From positions 60,131,454 to 60,195,453 of the forward strand of contig OX388345.1 in assembly GCA_947579665.1 (NCBI GenBank): DNA of 64,000 bases, read 5' to 3'. Shown here piece after piece: positions 1-9,879 of the stretch. The stretch's first letter is position 1. Every line of letters starts with the position of its first letter. A model generated the notes under the pieces. The model had not been told where the DNA came from and did no database searches. It worked only from the letters and a program-made list of their open reading frames with translations. The stretch comes from Sympetrum striolatum (taxonomy: Eukaryota > Arthropoda > Insecta > Odonata > Libellulidae). The translations under genes were made by a program, and so were the position numbers.

Positions 1-540
1 CCAAACTCTCCGTCAGGCCTCGGAACCACTTAAAGCTCATAAGACGCAATTAGACGAAATCTCAACCTTAAAGTTCATTGTTCATGCATCCTCAATCTTC
101 GGGAAAAGGGATTTCTCCCCAAAGTGCTTCCCAAACCCATTTTAATTTCTCGAAGGACTGCTTTCCCCTAATCTCCCCTCCTCCCCTTATGAAAACCTCC
201 ACCACCAACTCGTCAGCCACATCTGCGCCCTCTATTCTCCGTGAATTACCGACGCAATTTGGGACTTCCTTCTCCTCCAACGGCGCCCTCTGATCTTTCC
301 CAACCACTGCCTTCGCCGACTCCTTTTCCAAAACTTTCCGGCCTCTTCTCCGGCCTCTTTTTTCCTCTCCAAGAAAGTCAGCTTCCTCCGGGCGACTCCG
401 GGGATTTTAATGAGAGAGGCAGACAAATGACTCCATTCCGGTGGGTTGGAGACTTAAAAGTCCCGTTTTACACCCAACTTCCGTCCTGGTGTAGATTTAA
501 AGAGTGTGTCTCAGATACATATATTAATTAAAAGGCGTGG
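1..540. other. Pyrimidine-rich spacer, no gene supported
   Basis: The top strand is rich in C and T runs, so it stays open in several frames on both strands. The translated frames (for example 78-293 and 241-531) are Ser/Pro/Leu-rich, overlap one another and resemble no family I know. I treat them as composition artefacts. No repeat or RNA gene was seen. Confidence 0.5.
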
Positions 541-1990
541 TTGTTTTGGTGGGACTGAGCTCAAATTCTTAATTGAGGTTCGTATAAGAAACCGCCAACA
601 CCAAGGTTACTGCCATTCATCTCTTTATAAGTGCTCCCAAGATAAATAATATTTTTTATATTTTGTGATAGTGTAAAATTGATGCAAATCTTCTCCTCCA
701 AAACAAAACCCTTCTACCTTAATGAAATGAGGGAATGAAATACACCTCTTTTCAAAAATAAACTGTTACATATTTTATTCTGAATGAAATTATTACTTAT
801 CAATTTAATGAATACTACATACTGCATAAAATTTAGTATGTAGTATTTTTATATATTATTTTTCTAAGTTAATTCAGAATAAAACAACTACCTGTTTCTT
901 TTTGAAAAATTGATGTCCGATCGTATTTCAATCTCTCATTTCGTAATGGAATATCACATAGTGAATCGCTGTTCCGTCGATTTTACCCTTCTAACTTGAC
1001 TAAAATAATGATGAAAGTGAGGTATTATTTAAGTCAATAAATACGTATGAACTTTGCCGCAGAGAAAAACACGCAGTGCCAAGCGTAAGTACACTAGATA
1101 TAATTTACCACTCTATGAAGGCCTTCGCGATTCACCATATTAAATTACATATACCCGCTGTGAAATGCGTGTAGTTCAATTTTAGTCAACAAATTATTGT
1201 CAATCTTAGTCTTGAAAAAATTTAATATGTTTCAACTAATAATAAAAACCGATACTATTCTTAATGTTCATTAGTTGTAACTAAGCCCAACCGTCATGGT
1301 TAAAATTGCGTTTATGTACACGTTAGAGTTTGAACATTTATGAGAACTCTTGAGAGGCGAATTTGGGTACTTTTTGAGACTATATGGTTAGACTAGAGGT
1401 AAGAGCTTTGGAACTGCGATGGTTAAGCAGCAGAGGTATCTCTGAAACCCATTTGTCTTTATTATTTGTAGTTATTTTATGGGCACTTCTCAAACATAGT
1501 TTTGAATTAGTTTAATGGATATTTGTGGACTAAAGTTGAAATTCAAACGCAAACCTACATCTAAGTAAGTAGTTTTACTATTTTTACAATTTAAATAGCT
1601 AACAATTGCGCATAGATTCGTTGATTCGTAGTATCTTAATGAAGGATATTAAGTAGCGCTTAAAAGTTCAATTTCCACAGTCTTATCGTAAGGCAGTGAA
1701 TTAATTGCATACATACCTGACCTAAATACTGCGATAGCGAAGTCAAACGTTTTCGTCTCTTCATTTCATTCTGAAATGATAAAAAAGAGCCAATTTTCCT
1801 AACTAGAAGACAAAACATAAATGAGTAGTTCAAATTTTTGTAACTTGCGTTTAATGTAAGAGAGATTGAGAAATTTTTGTGGGATGATAGTTCACTTTGT
1901 ATCAGGATTTACTTTTAACTTCTGAGAGAATAAGGAAAGTTTGATGAGGAAGGCATGGAAAGGAAGGCAGGAAGGGAACCGTTTAGTTTT
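541..1990. other. AT-rich spacer, nothing recognised
   Basis: AT-rich sequence with stops in all frames. I saw no long inverted repeat, tandem array, tRNA box pair or transposon peptide. Confidence 0.5.
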
Positions 1991-2700
1991 CCTGGTATCC
2001 TATGGCGTATGAATCAGTAAATCTATCCCCGTTACAACCCCATTCCCTCCCCTTCTTCATCGCTCTTCGTTTTCATCCATTTCCCTTTGTCTTCTCCATC
2101 CTCCCGCCACGCACAGGCATTCGGCACCCCCTCGAGGAGCGGCAAAGTTAATCCGTCAGTTGCCGAGAGTCGTTTTTGCCCGGGAATCTTGTCCGGAGTT
2201 GATGAAACCTTTTAAAGAAGAAGTGATATTCGATGGTAGCGGAAACGGGCCGAGGAGGAGTTTCGACGCTCGTGGCGGGGGAATGTAGAGACGTGTGTGT
2301 GGGAGTGTCTTCTGAGAAAGCAGATTTCGGTTTGATGCGAACGAAGGGAAAGCGGCGGAAATTTCTTCCCCACGGTGAAAGGTAGACAAAGGTTTGTCGA
2401 AATCTGAGAGAGATGTCTGCGCGGCGGTTTGGAGATAAAATTTCGTCGGAACGGCGTCGCTCGTGGCTCATTCCTTATCGATGAACCAGAGCGTTTTGTG
2501 TCAGGTTTATCCCGCCGTCGAATCTTTGCGAGTTGGTAATCTTATTCGCCCGGGAGTTTTCAGGACTCGTAATTACGTTACCGCTTTAATGCGGCTCGGT
2601 GAAATATGAGCGCAAACATTCGATCCTACGTCGATTACATTGTTATTCCGATGCTGCGCGCTTTCAGTTTTACAGGCTTCATCGACGCTGAGAGTTAATT
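1991..2700. other. GC-richer, CpG-containing block
   Basis: Composition shifts from AT-rich to balanced, with many CpG dinucleotides between about 2100 and 2660. The open frames on the minus strand (2148-2471) show no recognised domain. Such islands in insect spacer DNA can be regulatory or unannotated exons; the sequence alone does not decide. Low confidence for any function. Confidence 0.3.
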
Positions 2701-2787
2701 TAAAATCTTGACTGGAAATAGGGATATTTTTTATATTCTAGACTTTTTTAAGAGACCATATACCCTAAATTTCTCATCCTCTTTGAA

Positions 2788-3046
2788 AAAATAATAATAA
2801 TAATAATGCCGTCTTTTTTCGTGGGTGAATTTTAGCCTTTGAAGGCCACTCCACCAATTAACCCCCTTTTATATTTTATCATTTTTTGCGTTTTTCCTTT
2901 ATTAATAAACACAAGACACGCACACAACATACACAGACAACCACTCCCTTTACCTGAAAAATACGATTAGCCGGGACTTTAACCTGAGACCGTGTGGTTG
3001 GAGCGTTAACGCGCTAGCACGCTAACCACTCCGCCACAACAGCCAG
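2788..3046 (-). repeat. tRNA-derived SINE with (ATT)n tail
   Basis: Read on the minus strand, the head at about 3046-2965 has a good A box (TGGCGGAGTGG) and a decayed B box (GGTTAAAGTCC) at tRNA-like spacing. A non-tRNA body of about 170 bases follows and ends in an (ATT)n tail at 2788-2805. The head is clearly related to the copy near 6487, which supports a dispersed family. Its ends do not pair as an acceptor stem, so it is not a working tRNA gene. The exact 5' edge and target duplication are not resolved. Confidence 0.65.
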
Positions 3047-3049
3047 TAT

Positions 3050-3110
3050 TATTATAAATTATAATATAAATATTATATATATATATAATATAAATATTAT
3101 AGATAATATT
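3050..3110. repeat. AT-only low-complexity stretch
   Basis: Two copies of a motif like ATAATATAAATATTAT flank an (AT)n core. This is simple low-complexity DNA just beyond the 5' edge of the neighbouring SINE. Confidence 0.6.
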
Positions 3111-3329
3111 ACGCATCGTCCTTAAGATTAACATTCGAGTCAATATTTTTTAGGCCAAAATATCAAAGTTGTAAATCTGAACGTCACTTTGATGACATTG
3201 ATTAGAGGTAAAGTCATAATACACTATATAATTTTATTTCGTTGAATTTTGAGTACTTCTTTACATATAAAACTGTGATTGTATCTGAAGCATCACTAAG
3301 TTCTGGTAACATCCCAAAATATTTTATTC

Positions 3330-3600
3330 TGGCTATCAGATAGCCAAATAGGTAACACGTTTGCCTTTGATTACAACGGGCCCGGGTTCGATTTCCAGTG
3401 GGAGCACACCATTTCAAATCGCCTCAATTGTCTAAGCAAATTAATACCTATATATTTACAAGTAGATACCGTTATGTCTACCATAAACTAAACTCTCAAG
3501 GAAACTTGCTCGTTAGCATATCTACCTATTAGTGACTCATCTAACTAACATTAGGGCCTCACATCATTTTTTACCAGTAAGGCTACCGTTAAATTATCAA
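3330..3600 (+). repeat. tRNA-derived SINE-like repeat
   Basis: On the plus strand, an A-box-like segment (TAGCCAAATAGG, about 3351) is followed by a strong B-box region (CCCGGGTTCGATTTC, about 3380) at tRNA spacing. No acceptor stem can be formed. The sequence after it, up to about 3600, is unlike the two SINEs at 2788 and 6300, so it would be a different family or a chimera. The downstream boundary is a guess. Confidence 0.5.
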
Positions 3601-5000
3601 ATATTGTAAGAATATATTGAATAAATCTTGTAATTTAGGAAGTTCAATATCCGAATCCGAATGGTATTAATATACATCTACTTTCAACAGAAGTTTTAGA
3701 CCTGTACTTTTCCTATGATCAGTATTTCTCTTCGTGGGAACATAGAAGTGAAAGGGGAGTTTCAAATTGGAAGTTGTGCGTCCAAGAATGGAGAAGTTTC
3801 TCATAACGACGAGCGTAAAAGACGCGGAAGTGTGTGTTGCGTAACCTGGTCGATTTGCAGCGGACAATCGATCGTTAAGCATATTCTGATATCATCTCCG
3901 TAACAGCTCGATTTCCGGAGGGAGTGTTCGGCCGATATCTCTCTACAGAAACAAGCGGCATTTGTGTTAACTTTATAAAGCCTCCCCAACTTCATCACCT
4001 TTTGCGAGAATCATTTGTGCTTCCTCTGAAGGCATCGGATTTTCGTGCTCCAGCCAACGGAAGCTTCAAAGTTTACCTCGTTAAAGAGATAGAATAGTTG
4101 GAGGAAATTCATTTTCTCCGAATCCCCAACCGTTGCTCCCTTACGTGGGAAGTCCTTTTAAAGTGACTCCGAAATTCTTATTCCTTTCTCCTTATATCGT
4201 TCCCGAGGCGTATGCAACCCCTTTCCTCTCCATTTCCCTCGAAAGTTTTTATCAACTCAGATTAATCGTTTCTCGGAAGCAAAAGATAGAACCTAACACT
4301 GCTTAGCAATTTGATCCTATAGAATACATACGTTTGATACGCATGGCGTTCTTATTTTGATGGTTGTGAATTCGGGATATTGTTGTGGGTTGTGGGATGA
4401 ATAAAAGTGGTTTTATATGCAAGAATTACATTCAACAACACCAATGCTATAGTACAGAATTTTCGAAAATTTGATACTCGTCTTTCAAAATATTTTCATA
4501 TCACTATTAATCTACGTAAAAAATTGGTTAATTTGTTATCCGTTATAATCCATCAGAAACCTGACTTTACATTGTTAATTCTGAAATTTTATTTCTATAA
4601 TGTGCTTGTTTCTTGACTGACTAAAGAAAGGTTTTCTACATTTTTTAGGAACAAAATAATGTATTATTTACGACTTTCATTTTATTTCAAAAAGTAAGCA
4701 AGCTTATTGCATAAATTGATTTCTAAATTGTTATCGTCCAGCTATTTCTATATTTCCCTTTCAGGGAAAATCAATTTTCAGATTCCACATCAGATGCATT
4801 GCCATCTTGTTGGAATAAGAGATATACATACCTTGAGATAAGATAAATTACTACCTGAATAGGAAGTTTGGTAATCCATCTGCCTAGCCTAGCCAAAATC
4901 TCTTTAGTTCAAACATAATTATTGTATTTATGATTTTCAAGATTTAATGACAGAACAATGAAAGTACTGAGTAAGTTCAATCGAAGAAATTCAATCGATT
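3601..5000. other. Spacer; balanced block at about 3690-4300
   Basis: From about 3690 to 4300 composition is balanced with scattered CpG, then it turns AT-rich. Short frames at 3715-3903 (+) and 3667-3882 (-) overlap each other and have no recognised domain. No repeat structure was seen. Confidence 0.4.
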
Positions 5001-5015
5001 AATTTTACACTCGAA

Positions 5016-5378
5016 GCAGGAATATACAAATTACATTGCAACGACTGCGGTGCAATATACACCGGCCAAAATTCCCGCATATTGCAGACAAGAACAAAAG
5101 AACACTTACGCTTATTCAACAATAATTCAGAGACTTCACATTTCGCCAAACATTTATTAGAATACAAGCATCACTCCAACTTTACATCCACACTGCTACT
5201 TTGTGAACACAAAGGCCGAAAATTGGATTATCTTGAAATAATTGAAATAACAAACCACAATGTACACGAATGTAAACTCACAAGCAATTACCTTTCCACC
5301 AACCACTCTCCCTTATTATTTCTAGTCAGCCTGCTGCCTCCCCTTCCCCCATCCACAGCTCCTACGCCCATTGACTAA
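5016..5378 (+). pseudogene. Penelope-like element fragment: GIY-YIG endonuclease domain
   Basis: The frame reads GIYKLHCNDC from 5019, then IYTGQ, an RTKEH segment, a central HFAKH and DYLEIIEI near the end. This order (GIY, Y-x-G, conserved Arg, catalytic Glu) is that of the GIY-YIG nuclease domain at the C-terminus of Penelope-like retroelement proteins, which nicks target DNA for insertion. The paired Cys in the GIY strand region also fits that family. The frame stays open to a stop at 5376-5378 after a low-complexity Pro/Leu tail. No reverse transcriptase is visible upstream, so the copy is 5'-truncated, as is common for these elements. An ATG at 5082 exists but lies inside the domain and is not a real start. 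A hammerhead-like motif follows 29 bases after the stop. Confidence 0.8.
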
Positions 5379-5406
5379 AAGAATTTTGTGGCATTTATAT
5401 CTTGTG

Positions 5407-5439
5407 CCTGACGATGAGCGATTAGCTAGAAACCGGTCG
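5407..5439 (+). ncRNA. Hammerhead-ribozyme-like motif of a Penelope-like element
   Basis: CTGACGA at 5408-5414 matches the hammerhead core CUGANGA. GAAAC at 5429-5433 and a GGTC ending at 5438 supply the second core and a GUC cleavage triplet. Between them a short stem II can form (AGC with GCT). The helix III segment ACCGGT is self-complementary and too short for a loop, as in the minimal hammerheads reported in Penelope-like elements, which are thought to act as dimers. The position just after the GIY-YIG frame fits the terminal repeat of such an element. Flanking stem I pairing is weak, so activity is uncertain. Confidence 0.55.
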
Positions 5440-6299
5440 TTCATTAAAAGTTTTTGTTTTGTGGAATTTGCATCTTTTGTTTAATATGTTCCCGGGTGCT
5501 GAGTAAGTATAGTAAATCATTCATCGCTCACGTAAAGCTGTGACAGGTCAAGTACACCACCCACGTAAATGTATAATTTACTCAACTTCGTTACACGATC
5601 CCTAAATTCCCCTTTCTAGGTCGAACTTATCAGAGCGCGTCAGAATGGACCAGTGTCATCCCCCAGAGAGATCCCTTTCCCAATCCTTTCTCTCCATTTT
5701 CTCCCCATCCGATTCGCTCCCTTAATTCGGGATGAGAGATGTTGAGACTGTTGAGCGCATCGGTTCACAGAATTCCCTCGCGACCGTTGTTTCGTTCGAT
5801 GGGAATGCGATTGGGTATTTGCGGGTTGTTTTCGTACCTGATGCCCGAGCATTGAATGATGTCGGGATGCATGAGCGTTAAGATTCCGATTGAATAAGCG
5901 CGTTTATCTCCTCCCATTCGCCCCTCTTTGTGTGTGTGTTTTTGTCGCGAAAGATCAGGACGGATTTAACGAGGAGGATGACCGTCTGGTTGAATTACTG
6001 CCTGCGAACTTGTGCGACGGATTAGGAGGATGGATTTTATACTGAGCGTATTACTCGCGTGCTTAGTACAGGATTGCCTTCCGAAAGCCCGCTCGTTAAA
6101 TCTTCCGAGTAAATTATAACGGATTGTGAAATGTGTGCTTCGGATGAAGGGCGATGCGTTACATTTCACAGATTATCTGAAATGCTAATTTGACGTATAT
6201 TTTCATAGTTTCCTTTCTTTTGTAAAAGAAGGGTACATATTTATAATTATTGAAACAAGTACATTCATTACATTTAATAAATGAGAAAATAAATTCCAA
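5440..6299. other. Spacer with balanced CpG-containing block
   Basis: About 5600-6180 is balanced in composition with many CpG, unlike its AT-rich surroundings. Frames on the minus strand (5640-5852, 5966-6169) have no recognised domain. Possibly regulatory sequence; no repeat structure. Confidence 0.3.
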
Positions 6300-6487
6300 A
6301 TTTTATTTATTTCCATATACCCCACAAACATCCATTTTGCTGGAACTTACAGTGGTGGTTAACTTTAAAAATGAACAATCACACAAGATTATTCCCTAAT
6401 CGGGAAATCCGACTAGCCGGGATTCGAACCCGGGACCTTGAGATTGGAGCGAACGTGCGAGCTCGATAACCACTCGGCCACCACGGC
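6300..6487 (-). repeat. tRNA-derived SINE
   Basis: On the minus strand the head begins near 6487 with GCCGTGGTGGCCGAGTGG (perfect A box TGGCCGAGTGG). It continues to a perfect B box GGTTCGAATCC near 6425. The 5' and 3' ends cannot pair as an acceptor stem and no normal anticodon arm fits, so this is a SINE head rather than a tRNA gene. It shares the GC(C/T)GT(G/T)GTGGC(C/G)GAGTGGTTA start with the copy at 3046. The body runs to an A/T-rich end near 6300; that edge is approximate. Confidence 0.7.
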
Positions 6488-7200
6488 AAATTACCCGAAA
6501 GATATAATTAAAATGGACGGTTTCGGTCTTGCAGTGACCATAAGGTACCTATAAATGGCGTTCCACCAGCTACGACCAAATTACATTAATTATATTCTTT
6601 GAATTCTCCAACATAAACTTCATATTATTGGAATCTTAAATTTCAATTGAAAAGGATAATAATCAAGGTTTTTGTACATATGTTGCTACTTTCGATTCAT
6701 TGAATCTTTACCACCGTCTTCTGAAGTAATATTTCTCGTATTAACAAGGTACTAAGCGCTCTTCTCATTTGTATAAATTTATGGAAACTTTTCTTCAAGA
6801 TGAAATCTAAATATTACCGACCCAGCCATTGCTAATTGGAGGGAAGCACTCATGAAACCGAAAATATCCAATAAAAGTCTAACCTAGTTCCCCAGATGGT
6901 CGATGGTGAGAATAAATGAACGTTTTTCTAATTTAGGGGCTATTATTATTGCTGTGCTAGGTATATTCTGGTTATTACATAAAAGAGAAATCGATTTTAA
7001 ACCTTTTTTGATTATTTTTATTGGTTTGTCCATATTTGTAGATAGTTTATCAAGTTATTACTGCTTTGAAAAAACTATATGAAAAAATAATACTCAGAAA
7101 CATAAAATTGAGTATCTTTTTGATTTCTGAAATTTCCAAAATGTTTTAAATTCTAACCTTCAGCTTTTTAATAAGGTTATTTTAACTATGATGTTGAAAT
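6488..7200. other. AT-rich spacer
   Basis: Nothing recognised between the SINE and the hAT element. Stops occur in all frames. Confidence 0.5.
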
Positions 7201-7208
7201 CTCTAGCA
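7201..7208. repeat. hAT target-site duplication, left copy
   Basis: CTCTAGCA lies directly before the left TIR and recurs directly after the right TIR at 9872-9879. Eight bases is the hAT standard, and the central TA fits the nnnTAnnn pattern of the Buster branch. Confidence 0.9.
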
Positions 7209-9871
7209 CAGGGGTTCCCAACCCCGTGCCCGCGAGCACCATGGCGCCCGCGGAACGATTCTTATGTGCCCGCCACTATTCGTCCGAGACAGGATTTATT
7301 CATTAACATTTATTAAAAATGTGAATTGTTTTTATTTATTTGTTAGAGTTTTAATTTATTTGAGTGCCTAGGTTTATTAAATACGTTCGTATGTTTGCGA
7401 TATTGTATGTATGAGTGGTTCCTTTGCTGACAGTACTTGTCTATGGACGAGTCAGACTGCACTCCTCACGCTAGCCTGGAACCGCATTGTTGTTACTGTG
7501 ATTGCTGCCCGATCGAGTCGCGACAGTAGCTAGGAGACATCTTCGTCTGAGGAAACACGAATTAGGAGTTTTGATATTCCTTCTGAAAATTTTTAACGGG
7601 CTAAAAGCGAGGTGCGTAATCTATTATATTAATAAGCGATAATCTATTATGATTGTGGGGATAGTTATAGTCCTTGTTATAATATAATATAATTTATGCA
7701 TATAATGTAGAGCAGACGTGCGCTATAACATTGATATTATATTGTAGTTCAATTACTATTTATTTTTTATTTTTTTAGACCGAAAATGAGTGAACCGAGT
7801 AAAAGACAACGAACCTATAATTTCAACACTGACTTGGAGGAATCATATTGTTTCGTTAATATGAAAAATAAATGCATTTGTTTGTTGTGTGGTAGTAGTA
7901 TTTCAGTGCCGAAAAAACATAATGTTGAACGTCTCTTTCAGACAATTCACGCCACTTTTTATGTGAATTATCCACTTAAATCTGAAGTAAGAAAGAATCA
8001 AGTCTAACTGCACAACTGACTGTTTTCACTAGACATGTGGAAAATTCTAAAAAGGCCACCATTGCTTTTTCAAAATTTCTCACATGCTCGTAAAAAAGAA
8101 GAAACCTTTCATTGATGGTGAGTTGTTTAAAGAACTATTTTTGATTGGTGCCGATTTTTTGTTTGATGGATTTTCTAACAAACGTGAGATTGTCTCAGCA
8201 ATACAAGATGTACAGTTTTCAAATAACACCGTTACAAGAAAGATACATTCAATTTCAATGGACATACAAACTCAGTTAAAGACTGACTTGGAAATATGTG
8301 ACTGGTTCTCATTACAATTTGACGAGTCGACAGATATATCAGACACCGCACAGTTATAAGTTATGGTGAGAATGGTATTTAGTAACTTCACAGTAAATGA
8401 GGATATGTTGCAAGTATTACCTATGAAAGGACAGACAAGGGGTGAGGATATTTATAATACATTCAGAACATACGCCAAGTCAATAAATATGCCTTTGCAG
8501 AAGCTGTCTGCGATAACCACCAGCAATGGTAGGTAAAAACAAAGGATTTATTGCCGTCTGCAAGAAGGATGAATCATTTTCAAACTTTATGTCCTACCGC
8601 TGTATTATTCACCAGGAAGCTCTGTGTTGTAGAATATTGCCATTTGAATACGTTATGAAAATAGTTACAAAAATAATCAATTCTATTCAAGCAGCTCCTT
8701 TGCAACACCGTCCTTTCAAGGCCCTGTTAGAAGGTACCGAAGATAAAGAACATGATCTTATTCTGCATACTGAAGTACGTTGGCTTAGTAAAGGAAAGGT
8801 CATTACGAGATTTGTGAGTTTGATTGAAGAAATAAAAACTTTTTTAAACGATAAAAATGAAAATTATGATGAACTAGCTGAATCTGGCTGATTGATTTGG
8901 GATTTCTCGCAGACATCATGGAAAAATTAAATTCTTTAAATTTGGAGTTGCAGGGGAAAGACAAAACCCGCTGAAATGATAAGCTCTGTAAAGTCATTTA
9001 AAGCGAAATTGGATTTGTTGATATCACATCTGCAGATCAATTCTCTCGTGCATTTTCCACATATGAAGAAAATGCTAGGTAACAATGAATTGAACGGGTC
9101 ATTATTTATTAAGCATCTTCAAGTGTTTAAAAAACAGTTTGAAGAGAGATTTTTGCAGTTTACACATATCGAGCCAATTGTTTCCTTCTGTATCAATCCT
9201 TTTACTTGCCAAATAAATGTAATGGAAATGGCCGCATGTATTGCAAATTTTGTTCAAGGTAAGACAGAAGAACTAGAGTTAGAAATTTTGGACCTTAAGA
9301 ATGATATTTTGCTAAAATTCTTAATATCAGAGGACTTTTGGAATACAGTGGACAGAGAAAAGTTCACATTTTTGAAAAAAGCGGCATATAAAATTCAATC
9401 ATTCGATGGTTCGACATATTTATGCGAATCATTATTTTCAAACATGAACTTAATAAAATCAAGATATAGATCTCGAATCACCAATGAGCAACTTTATGAT
9501 AGTTTGCTAACAGGATTATCGTCATACTCTCCTAATTATGAGGCACTGGCCAATGATATGCAATGCCAAATATCACATTGACATATCGATACTATATTTT
9601 TTTATAAAATGTTTTCTTTGTATTTGTGTTTTTTGTTTGCTTTGTTAACGTTTTGTAAATACATTTCTCTGAGTGTGTGTAATTTGAATAATAATTTTAC
9701 TATTTTGAAACATTTTTCTCTATTATTTATTAATAAATTATGAATATAAGAAAATAAATTAAGGGAATGAGAAGTTATGGAAGGAGTTTGTCGATTAAAA
9801 ATAGGTGGTGCCCGTCACCCTACCGATATTTTAGAATGTGCTCTAGAGTACAAAAAGGTTGGGAACCCCTG
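7209..9871 (+). mobile_element. hAT DNA transposon (Buster-like), decayed
   Basis: A full-length 2.66-kb element. Its termini are perfect 15-bp inverted repeats, CAGGGGTTCCCAACC at 7209-7223 and its complement at 9857-9871, flanked by the 8-bp duplication CTCTAGCA. A GC-rich subterminal stretch follows the left TIR. It encodes one transposase on the plus strand that is broken by frameshifts. The perfect TIRs and TSD show that the insertion is not very old, while the coding region is already dead. Such a copy could still be moved by a transposase supplied from elsewhere. Confidence 0.92.
7786..9581 (+). pseudogene. hAT (Buster/ZBED-type) transposase pseudogene
   Basis: Cut-and-paste transposase, in pieces. 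From 7786 there is a BED-like finger with the CLLCG knuckle; the first His position reads Leu, and TIH follows. Fragments then follow in shifted frames: frame change near 8003, another near 8084, an in-frame TAA at 8357-8359, then changes near 8520, 8888 and 8972. The FDESTD motif (first catalytic Asp) is intact near 8320. The second Asp, expected in an ITTDGAP motif at about 8515-8525, is missing: the text reads ITTS and drops into another frame at MVGKNKGF, as if about ten bases were deleted. CIIHQEALC, EVRWLSKG and the C-terminal dimerisation block with STYLCESLFS (catalytic Glu) remain, ending at the stop at 9579-9581. The family also gave rise to host genes such as ZBED5 and GTF2IRD2-type sequences, but this copy cannot be a working gene. 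Confidence 0.9.
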
Positions 9872-9879
9872 CTCTAGCA
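9872..9879. repeat. hAT target-site duplication, right copy
   Basis: CTCTAGCA, identical to 7201-7208, abuts the right TIR. Confidence 0.9.

Noticed and set aside
6411..6487. Possible functional tRNA gene on the minus strand
   Set aside because: A and B boxes are perfect, but the ends do not pair as an acceptor stem, no proper anticodon arm forms, and a related head at 3046 shows a dispersed SINE.
7786..9581. Domesticated host gene of ZBED/GTF2IRD2 type
   Set aside because: It lies within a complete hAT element with TIRs and TSD, and the frame is broken at several points.
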